Notes under the pieces: generated by a model
Told to the model about the DNA's origin: nothing
What the model saw: only the letters and a program-made list of their open reading frames with translations
Databases searched by the model: none
In this document: positions 1 through 5,216 of the stretch, in pieces
How positions within the stretch are numbered: position 1 is the first letter of the stretch
Layout of the letters: the number at the start of each line of letters is the position of its first letter
Made by a program: the position numbers and the translations under genes
NCBI GenBank assembly: GCA_903832475.1
Contig: CAILBQ010000622.1
Span: forward strand, 1-7,475
Length of the DNA: 7,475 nucleotides
Reading direction: 5' to 3'
Source: an uncultured Acidobacteriota bacterium
GTDB lineage: Bacteria; Acidobacteriota; Terriglobia; Terriglobales; Acidobacteriaceae

Positions 1-269
1 CGAGGGGGATGTTGAAAAGCTGGCTTAGGGCAGAAGACCGTCCATTCCCGGACGCTCCTGTTCCCTGCCGAACACCGGTGCGCTAACAATAGTCCAGGTT
101 TCAGGAGATACGTTTCACGGTCGGAGAGCGTTCCGTCCACTCCATGAAAATTTGTTGACGGGAGTGGTCGTAAAGGCGGCCTGAAAGTTCGTGACGAAAC
201 CCCGAACGGCATCGGCATGGATGGTTCCTTCAACTGACCAGCTCTGTTCGAAACAGACTACGTGCAGCT
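1..269. other. Intergenic region, no confident gene
   Basis: This is the stretch downstream of the phosphoesterase stop codon. On the minus strand an ATG at 218-216 opens a frame that stays free of stops to the window edge (72 codons). It has a good-looking Shine-Dalgarno (AAGGAA, six bases before the ATG) and starts 51 bases after the preceding stop. Its predicted protein is rich in Pro, Arg and Ser, shows no motif I recognise, and uses codons such as TTA, CTA, CGA and AGG that are rare in the neighbouring genes. I therefore do not call it a gene. On the plus strand only very short frames exist, for example 9-86. A 6-bp inverted repeat lies at 243-257. Confidence 0.5.
243..257 (-). terminator. 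Weak hairpin after the phosphoesterase stop
   Basis: TCTGTT and AACAGA form a perfect 6-bp inverted repeat around a 3-base centre (CGA), starting 12 bases past the stop codon of the minus-strand phosphoesterase. No T-run follows on the minus strand and the stem is AT-containing, so it is at best a weak terminator or a small protein-binding palindrome. It resembles a shortened CTGT-N-ACAG box, but the spacing is 5, not the 8 of an enterobacterial LexA site. Confidence 0.2.
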
Positions 270-1295
270 TTAATCGTCATCACCCTTTTGTGCGGTGTGC
301 CGCCGCAGGCGAACCATGGCAGGCACGGGGCGGTCGCCCATGGCGTCTGTCCACAGGATGACGTTGAGCTTCTGCGCATCGGCGTGATCGGCATGACGGA
401 AATCCATCTTCATGCTTTCCTTTGCCCCGGGCGCGGCAGTGGTGTTGGCGGTGTAGATGAGTCCGTTGTCGCGATTGGAGGTGTCTGCGACATAGGGAGG
501 CTGATCGCCAGGGCCGGTAAACAGCGATGACATCATGGAGCTAAAGGCGTCGTTGTTGTTCATGGGAGGCAGGCCGAGGAGGGTTTCCATGGTGCGGATG
601 ACGCTGACTGTTGAATAGAAGCGGCTGTCGACATAGGGCTTGCCTGCTTTCGCGTGCGGGGCGTACTTGCTGATGACCAGGGCCACGCTGCGATGAGCGT
701 CGACGTGGTCGCCGCCGTCCTGGGCATCGTCTTCGAGGATGAAGAAGGCAGTGTCGTCCCAGAAGGGCGAGTGCGCGATCAACTCGACGGCGCGGCCGAC
801 GGCCAGGTCGTTGTCTGCGACGGAAGCCTTAGGGGTGGGTCCGCCGGGACGGGTGCCGGCAGTGTGGTCGTCGCCCAGGCGCAGCAGCACAAAACTGGGC
901 ATGGAGTCTTTGCCATCGCTGCGATCTTCAACCCATCGTTTGAGGTGCTTCTCGAAGATGTTCACCCGCACCTGGTCAGGGACGTTGAGGTTGAAGTCGG
1001 GGGCTTCCGGAGCGAAGTGGCCGACGAGCTCGGGCTTGGTGGCGATATTCTGGGCGATCAGCGGAATGGGCCACGGCCATTTGTTGACGCCGTCGCCCCA
1101 TTCTTCGGGCAGAGCCTGGCCGGGCGCGACGGCTTTCGTTTCGCAATGCTGGCCGGGCAGCACCGGGCCCTGCTGCGGATTCTTACTTGCCGGCTCGTCG
1201 CAGAAGGTGGTGGCGACGAATTCGCCGAAGTGGAGGTAGGTCTTGTGATGCGATGCGAGATTGCCCCAGAGATAGCCGCTGGCCGGCTCGTTCAC
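270..1295 (-). CDS. C-terminal part: phosphoesterase (alkaline phosphatase/phospholipase C-like) domain
   Basis: This is the continuation of the frameshifted gene upstream. Coding similarity begins at about 1430, well before the first GTG at 1295, so the GTG (overlapping the upstream TGA as GTGA) is only a possible reinitiation point, not the natural start. From the GTG the fragment has 341 residues. It contains LGDDHTAGT at about 140-148 and the family hallmark LEDDAQDGGDHVDAHR at 187-202, whose Asp and His residues are expected metal ligands of the phosphoesterase core. The conserved C-terminal segment LNVILWTDAMGDRP is also present. On its own it lacks the signal peptide and the ENRT motif, so it should be neither exported nor active. 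If the frameshift is an error, this is simply the second half of an exported hydrolase acting on a phosphate ester of unknown identity. Confidence 0.8.
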   Translation of the reverse strand: MNEPASGYLWGNLASHHKTYLHFGEFVATTFCDEPASKNPQQGPVLPGQHCETKAVAPGQALPEEWGDGVNKWPWPIPLIAQNIATKPELVGHFAPEAPDFNLNVPDQVRVNIFEKHLKRWVEDRSDGKDSMPSFVLLRLGDDHTAGTRPGGPTPKASVADNDLAVGRAVELIAHSPFWDDTAFFILEDDAQDGGDHVDAHRSVALVISKYAPHAKAGKPYVDSRFYSTVSVIRTMETLLGLPPMNNNDAFSSMMSSLFTGPGDQPPYVADTSNRDNGLIYTANTTAAPGAKESMKMDFRHADHADAQKLNVILWTDAMGDRPVPAMVRLRRHTAQKGDDD

Positions 1296-3112
1296 GTCGG
1301 GAATCCCCTGCAGGAGGGGATAGCCTTCGGCGACGACGCCCTCGTAGTCATAAGTGCGCTCGCCGGAACGGTAGGACTGCTGCCAGGTCTTTTCGAGGTA
1401 ATCGGTGCCGATGGCCGCGGTCGACCAGACTGGCCATCGCCGGAGACTTCGCCGGAGTCGAAGAAGTTGTCGAGCACGCCGAACTGCAGGGCCAGCTTGT
1501 GTTCGTTGGGTGTGACCGATTCGCCGTACATGGTCAGGCTGGGATCACCGTTGCCGACCGGCTGGCCATCTTTTTTCAGATCGCCGAGGATCTGATCGTA
1601 GGTTCGGTTTTCCTTGATGATGTAGATGACGTGCTTGATTTTGCCGGCCTTGCCGTCGGCGAAGGCGATCTTCTCCTGCGCGGCTTTCATGCGGTTGGAT
1701 TCAAGTACGACCTGGGTGAACTGGGGCAGTCCGGACTCCAGCGTGCTGCCATCGATCGCTGCCAGCGAGCCGCGCATCAGGGTGGCGATGTAGGTATAGG
1801 GACGGATGAAGTGACGGTCTTCGATGTCCGTCTTCATGGGCGTGCCGTTCGGGCCGGCGCCCTTGCCCTTGGCGGTGGCGACGTAGAGCTTGCCCCCGGC
1901 GCTGCCGGGAAGGAAGGCCATCGCCATGGGCATCCACTCGGTGGGCACAAAGCCGATGGGTTCAACCATGCCAGTGCGCGCGATCTTGCCGGTCAGCTTG
2001 GTGGTATCGAGGACGGCGATGGAGTCTGTGATGGCATTGGCGGCGTAGAGGCGGGTGCCGTCGGCGTTGAGGGCTAGGGCTTCGGGCTCAGCGCCGAAGT
2101 AGCTCTGGCCGGGGAGGCGGGTGTCGAAGTAGCCCTTGACGGCGAAGGCAGAGCCGCTCACGTTGATGGCGGCCACAGCATCGCGATTGGCCAGGGCGAC
2201 GTACATGGTGGCGCCATCGGGAGAAATTTCGAGCGCACAGGGATGCGTCCCCGGCTTTACGGGATCGGAAGGCTTGAGCAGGGCCAGCTTGCGGCCGACC
2301 GTTCCCTTCTCAAGATCAAGCTCAACCACTTCCGAAGCATTCCACAGGGCGACGAAGGCTCGCTTGCCGTCTTTCGCGATGGCCAGGGCGATGGGGTAGG
2401 TGGAAGGGACGGCATCATTTTCGGAGAGATCGAAGGTCTTTTCGATTGCGGCCGCGCCAGCGCCTTCCGCCGGGTTGACGAGCAGGACGTCGTCGGAAAG
2501 ATTGCCGGCGACCAGCAGCCGTTCGGAGCCATCTTTAGAGGCAATGACTGCGATGGCGGCCGGGAATGGAATCCCCATCTCGGGAGATTTGCTGCCTGGC
2601 AAGAGGGTTTTGCGACCGGAGGCGAGAGACTGCAAGGGCAGCTGGATGAGGCGCTCGGGCGTGATCTTGCCGTCGTTGAATGCATAGACCACCACGGCGT
2701 TGCCTACGGCGTTGGCGCCATCGCCGGCGGGGGTGGAGGTCGAACCCATGCTGGCGTACAAATGCTTGCCGTCGCGGCTAAAGGCGAGGCCGGAATAGAG
2801 GGTCTGCTTGGCGTTGACCGGCGTTCGATCGTCGGGGAAGTCGGCGATCTTGCCGGTCGCGGTGTCGAGCACGGCCAGCGACTGCTCGAACTTGGATTCT
2901 TCGCTTCCGTAGCCGGCGTTGACCGTAACGACGTAGGCATGGTCGGGCGAAACCGCCATCGACATGGGCAGGTTGTTGATGCGCTGCGGATTGCCGGGCG
3001 CCACGCCGACCAGCGCCTTGCTGGTGGAAAGGTCGATTGTTTGCGCGCTTGCCGCGACCGTTGAAATCGCCAGGCCGAACCAGATCGCCGTCATCTTCGT
3101 CTGCATACTCAT
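1292..3112 (-). CDS. N-terminal part: secreted YncE-like beta-propeller plus start of phosphoesterase domain
   Basis: This frame encodes 606 residues. Residues 1-23 are a signal peptide: charged start MSMQTK, hydrophobic core to about 20, and an ASA|Q cleavage site, so the product is exported. Residues about 30-460 form a YncE/YVTN-type beta-propeller, recognisable from recurring blade strands such as SPDGATMYVALANRDAVAAI and NADGTRLYAANAITDSIAVL. The phosphoesterase domain (PF04185-like) starts at about 490 with KHVIYIIKENRTYDQI; the ENRT segment near 501-504 carries a metal/nucleophile-region motif of the family. After Gly560 the frame is wrong and the last 46 residues are artefactual. Two start codons compete. 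ATG 3112 is only one base from GAGGTGA, whereas ATG 3106 (the third codon) sits seven bases from it and is better spaced. The propeller may bind a ligand or guide substrate; the substrate is unknown. Confidence 0.85.
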   Translation of the reverse strand: MSMQTKMTAIWFGLAISTVAASAQTIDLSTSKALVGVAPGNPQRINNLPMSMAVSPDHAYVVTVNAGYGSEESKFEQSLAVLDTATGKIADFPDDRTPVNAKQTLYSGLAFSRDGKHLYASMGSTSTPAGDGANAVGNAVVVYAFNDGKITPERLIQLPLQSLASGRKTLLPGSKSPEMGIPFPAAIAVIASKDGSERLLVAGNLSDDVLLVNPAEGAGAAAIEKTFDLSENDAVPSTYPIALAIAKDGKRAFVALWNASEVVELDLEKGTVGRKLALLKPSDPVKPGTHPCALEISPDGATMYVALANRDAVAAINVSGSAFAVKGYFDTRLPGQSYFGAEPEALALNADGTRLYAANAITDSIAVLDTTKLTGKIARTGMVEPIGFVPTEWMPMAMAFLPGSAGGKLYVATAKGKGAGPNGTPMKTDIEDRHFIRPYTYIATLMRGSLAAIDGSTLESGLPQFTQVVLESNRMKAAQEKIAFADGKAGKIKHVIYIIKENRTYDQILGDLKKDGQPVGNGDPSLTMYGESVTPNEHKLALQFGVLDNFFDSGEVSGDGQSGRPRPSAPITSKRPGSSPTVPASALMTTRASSPKAIPSCRGFPT

Positions 3113-3135
3113 GTCACCTCGACGCGCAGCATCGT

Positions 3136-3158
3136 GTCCGCGAGCCTTTGCCGCGGAC
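3136..3158 (-). promoter_or_regulatory. Leader hairpin before the propeller-phosphoesterase gene
   Basis: GTCCGCG and CGCGGAC form a perfect 7-bp GC-rich inverted repeat with a 9-base loop, 23 bases upstream of the ATG at 3112 and inside the 120-base gap after the esterase gene. No T-run follows it in the direction of transcription, so it is not a standard intrinsic terminator. It could be an mRNA stabilising structure at an operon boundary or a translational control element. The role is inference; only the symmetry is observed. Confidence 0.35.
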
Positions 3159-3232
3159 GAGCCATCTTTTCACATTCGCATTGCAATCGCTTGAACGGAA
3201 TTTTGCACCGGCTGGAGCGTGACCAAGAAGGC

Positions 3233-4150
3233 TTACCTGATCGGAAACAGGAACTCCAGCATGGGACGCACGCGCGATGCCCAGCTGGTCTCATCGTGGC
3301 GGCCGCCGCGCACGCGTTCGTAGCGCAGCGTTTGATCGTCGACCCAGCCGTATTCGCGCAGCCGCGATGCCAGCAGTTCGGTGTCCTTGAGGGCGATGCG
3401 GCCTTCCTGGTCGCCGATGCTGAGCCAGATACGGGGCTTTTCTGCAAGCTGCGGCGCGGCCTGGGCCAGGACGCCGAGAATGCTCTTGTGATTCCACCAG
3501 ACGCTGGGGGAAAAGACGGCGAGGCGGCCAATGGCTTCAGCGTATTCAAGGCCGAGGTAGAGAGAGACCAGGCCGCCCAGCGACGAACCGCCCAGGCCGA
3601 TGTTTTCGCGGCCGGCCTTGACGCGGTAATGCTCGCCGATCCAAGGCATCAGCTCGCGGGTAAGGAGCTGGCCGTAGGTGTCGGCCTCGCCGCCGCCCAT
3701 CTGCCAGTCGCGCTCATGGGTGTACTCGGCCAGGCGACGGTCGCCGGTGTTGTAGATGCCAACGATAACCAGCGGCTCAACTTCGCCGGATTCGATGGCG
3801 GCGTCGGCGGCTTCGCGGACTTCCCAGGTGCGGTCCTTGATGAAAGAGGTGCGGCCGTCAAAGAGATTCTGTCCATCGTTCAGATAAAGGACGGGGTACT
3901 GCCTGCTGGCATTTTCATGCTCATCGTAACCCGGCGGCATGTAGACGATCAGGTCGCGCGGATCGGGCAACAGGCGGCTGCGAAAGCCGCGATGGACGCG
4001 CAGGCGGGAGTGCGGCGTTTCTGCGCTTTCGCCTTCAGAGGGCGCGTGCCAGACGGCCCAGCCGGGAGCGAACACCGGCGGCCCGTGATAGATGGGCTGC
4101 GTTTGCCGTCGTGATTCAAGATCCAAACCTGCCCTCCGCCTCTTTCTCAT
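3233..4150 (-). CDS. Esterase D/enterochelin-esterase-fold alpha/beta hydrolase
   Basis: Up to 305 residues, cytoplasmic by appearance (no signal peptide or membrane segment). The protein belongs to the PF00756 alpha/beta hydrolase family. It has the strand RDLIVYMPPGYDEHENAS near 65-82, then YPVLYLNDGQNLFDG (85-99), VIVGIYNTGDRRLAEYT (128-144), the nucleophile elbow GGSSLGG with Ser190 as likely nucleophile, FSPSVWWN after it, GDQEGR (Asp247) and GGRHDE (His285) completing a probable Ser-Asp-His triad. Relatives hydrolyse siderophore, acyl-CoA or sugar esters; the substrate here cannot be told. ATG 4150 has a GAGG directly abutting it, a poor arrangement. A TTG at 4126 is preceded by GGAGG with six bases spacing and would give 297 residues, so the shorter form is plausible. 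It lies 120 bases upstream of the propeller-phosphoesterase gene on the same strand, so co-transcription is possible but unproven. Confidence 0.88.
   Translation of the reverse strand: MRKRRRAGLDLESRRQTQPIYHGPPVFAPGWAVWHAPSEGESAETPHSRLRVHRGFRSRLLPDPRDLIVYMPPGYDEHENASRQYPVLYLNDGQNLFDGRTSFIKDRTWEVREAADAAIESGEVEPLVIVGIYNTGDRRLAEYTHERDWQMGGGEADTYGQLLTRELMPWIGEHYRVKAGRENIGLGGSSLGGLVSLYLGLEYAEAIGRLAVFSPSVWWNHKSILGVLAQAAPQLAEKPRIWLSIGDQEGRIALKDTELLASRLREYGWVDDQTLRYERVRGGRHDETSWASRVRPMLEFLFPIR
4133..4137 (-). promoter_or_regulatory. Shine-Dalgarno supporting an alternative TTG start of the minus-strand esterase
   Basis: GGAGG on the minus strand sits six bases before the in-frame TTG at 4126-4124. 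The preceding eight codons (MRKRRRAG) are themselves purine-rich leader-like sequence, and the conserved esterase fold begins well after either start. This makes 4126 a credible true start. Confidence 0.4.
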
Positions 4151-4203
4151 CCTCGGCGCTCCACTGCCGGTGCCGCTGCATTTTGCCGTTCCCCGTGGCT
4201 GTT

Positions 4204-4232
4204 ACAGTATCAAAAATGGGAGCACGCCCCAA
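4204..4232 (-). promoter_or_regulatory. Candidate promoter for the minus-strand esterase
   Basis: On the minus strand TTGGGG (4232-4227) and TACTGT (4209-4204) are separated by 17 bases, and the second hexamer is preceded by TGA, an extended -10 type TGn. Each hexamer matches the sigma-70 consensus at only three of six positions, so this is a suggestion based on spacing and position in the divergent intergenic region. Confidence 0.25.
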
Positions 4233-4242
4233 AATGGGCTGC
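4213..4242. repeat. Direct repeat AAAATGGG and small hairpin in the divergent intergenic region
   Basis: AAAATGGG occurs at 4213-4220 and again at 4231-4238, 18 bases apart. The second copy is part of an imperfect inverted repeat, GCA-c-GCCC (4222-4229) against GGGC-TGC (4236-4242), with loop CAAAAT. The elements overlap the candidate promoter for the minus-strand esterase and lie 50-80 bases before the plus-strand esterase start, where an operator would be expected. Function is inference. Confidence 0.3.
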
Positions 4243-4277
4243 ATGCGGGAAACAGGGCCAGAGAACGCCCAGTGGAC

Positions 4278-4281
4278 GAGG
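4278..4281 (+). promoter_or_regulatory. Shine-Dalgarno that fixes a TTG start at 4290
   Basis: GAGG is followed by eight bases and then TTG-AAT-CGT-GAG-TAT. The frame is open further left to an ATG at 4092, but that extension overlaps the divergent esterase gene and encodes low-similarity sequence. The conserved part of the family begins with the NREYHKW that immediately follows this TTG. Confidence 0.55.
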
Positions 4282-4289
4282 TAACCAGT

Positions 4290-5000
4290 TTGAATCGTGA
4301 GTATCACAAGTGGTATTCCCACCGGCTCGGCCGCGAGATGGAGATGCTGGTCTTTGGCCACACTGGGGTTCCGGTGCTGGTTTTCCCCACCTCGGGCGGG
4401 CGTTTTTTTGAATTCGAAGACCGCGGGCTGGTGGGCGCGATTGCTCATAAAATCGACAATGGAGAAATCCAGCTCTACTGCGTCGACTCTGTGGATAACG
4501 AGAGCTGGTACAACCGCAACGTGCCGCCGCGCTGGCGCATCGCGCGCCACGTGCAGTACGACGACTATCTGATCCACGAAGTCGTGCCGCTCATCAAGAA
4601 CAAGAACTGGGACTCGCATCTGGTGGCGCTGGGGTGCAGCTTTGGCGGATTCCACGCGGCCAATATCGCCTTCCGCCATCCGGATGTGTTCACCGGGCTG
4701 TTGTCGATGTCGGGGGCGTTCGACATGTCCGGCTTCTTGCGCGGGTATCACGACGCCGACCTGTATTTCAACACGCCGGTGCAGTATCTGCAGAACCTGT
4801 CCGATCCGTGGTTCTTCGACCATTACCGCCGCAACAAGTACGTGCTGGCTACCGGGTGGGACGACCAGTGTCTGGGCTCAAACCAGCATTTGAGCGGCAT
4901 CCTGAACCACAAGCAAATTCCTCATCAGCTTTACATCTGGGATACGTGGAACAGCCATGACTGGCCTACGTGGAAGATGATGCTGAACGAGTATCTTTAG
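4290..5000 (+). CDS. Small esterase-fold alpha/beta hydrolase (NREYHKW family)
   Basis: 236 residues from the TTG start; probably cytoplasmic, as no signal peptide or membrane segment is seen. It belongs to the PF00756-like esterases of about 240 residues that begin with NREYHKW and contain GREMEMLVFGH (14-24), VLVFPTSGGRFFEFEDRG (29-46) and YCVDSVDNESWYNR (63-76). The nucleophile elbow is GCSFGG with Ser117. Later conserved blocks are NLSDPWFF (169-176), LATGWDDQCLG (186-196, Asp191 or Asp192 as acid) and the SHDWPTW end with His223 as the likely catalytic His, so the triad looks complete. Members are usually annotated only as putative esterase; the substrate is unknown. It is divergent from the other esterase of the same superfamily at 4150-3233 and is followed by a 216-base gap before the next gene, suggesting a monocistronic unit. 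Confidence 0.87.
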   Translation: MNREYHKWYSHRLGREMEMLVFGHTGVPVLVFPTSGGRFFEFEDRGLVGAIAHKIDNGEIQLYCVDSVDNESWYNRNVPPRWRIARHVQYDDYLIHEVVPLIKNKNWDSHLVALGCSFGGFHAANIAFRHPDVFTGLLSMSGAFDMSGFLRGYHDADLYFNTPVQYLQNLSDPWFFDHYRRNKYVLATGWDDQCLGSNQHLSGILNHKQIPHQLYIWDTWNSHDWPTWKMMLNEYL

Positions 5001-5216
5001 AGCGATCCACCGTTTTTCCCTAGACGTAGAAATAGCTGGTCCGAGGCTCCGGAACAGTGGTAAAGTGGCAACGCTCCCTGTCCTTCCCCCTTGTCGAAAC
5101 GATCTGCCTTCTCCCACCACCATTCCCATGTGGGCGGTACGACTATTCTCTGCCCAGAAAACAACACCCCTGAAAAGCACGTGACGTGGCGTGAACATTT
5201 TCCCCAGGAGAACACC
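5001..5216 (+). promoter_or_regulatory. Leader region of the tail-fibre-like gene with CGTG tandem repeat
   Basis: This gap has no gene. It contains three consecutive copies of (A/G)CGTG at 5179-5193, the first overlapping the palindrome CACGTG, and a CCCAC (5113-5117)/GTGGG (5130-5134) inverted repeat nested with CCCA-TG-TGGG (5125-5134). A possible -10 (TATTCT, 5144-5149) has no convincing -35. An AGGAG at 5206-5210, six bases before ATG 5217, is a strong ribosome binding site. A T5 run at 5015-5019 follows the upstream stop codon but I see no stem before it. Confidence 0.35.

Larger units (their letters stand above)
270..3112 (-). pseudogene. Frameshifted YncE beta-propeller/phosphoesterase fusion gene
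   Basis: The two minus-strand frames 3112-1292 and 1295-270 are halves of one gene. The N-terminal frame runs through the phosphoesterase motif SGEVSGDG and then degenerates into a Pro/Arg/Ser-rich tail. The other frame continues the domain from exactly that point with WSTAAIGTDYLEKTW. Reading the minus strand, GAT GGC CA-GTC TGG becomes GAT GGC CAC GTC TGG (D-G-H-V-W) when one C is added, equivalent to a missing G on the plus strand between 1430 and 1431. The repaired product is 947 residues, a normal length for bifunctional YncE/alkaline-phosphatase-family proteins. No slippery heptamer is visible at the junction, so programmed frameshifting is unlikely. The break is either a real, recent inactivation or a sequencing/assembly error; everything outside the one base looks intact. 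Confidence 0.85.

Noticed and set aside
243..257. LexA/SOS box at the CTGTT-CGA-AACAG palindrome
   Set aside because: The spacing between the half sites is too short for the known enterobacterial box, and it lies downstream of a stop codon rather than at a promoter.
1425..1436. Programmed ribosomal frameshift at the split gene
   Set aside because: No slippery heptamer or obvious stimulatory structure was seen at the junction, and one missing base fully explains the break.
654..3064. Several long plus-strand open frames (654-1595, 1187-2077, 2243-3064) antisense to the propeller-phosphoesterase
   Set aside because: They have Gly/Val/Arg-rich low-information translations, whereas the minus strand shows propeller blades and phosphoesterase motifs throughout.
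3134..4114. 326-codon plus-strand open frame antisense to the esterase
   Set aside because: The opposite strand encodes a complete alpha/beta hydrolase with a catalytic triad; this frame is a shadow of high-GC codon use.
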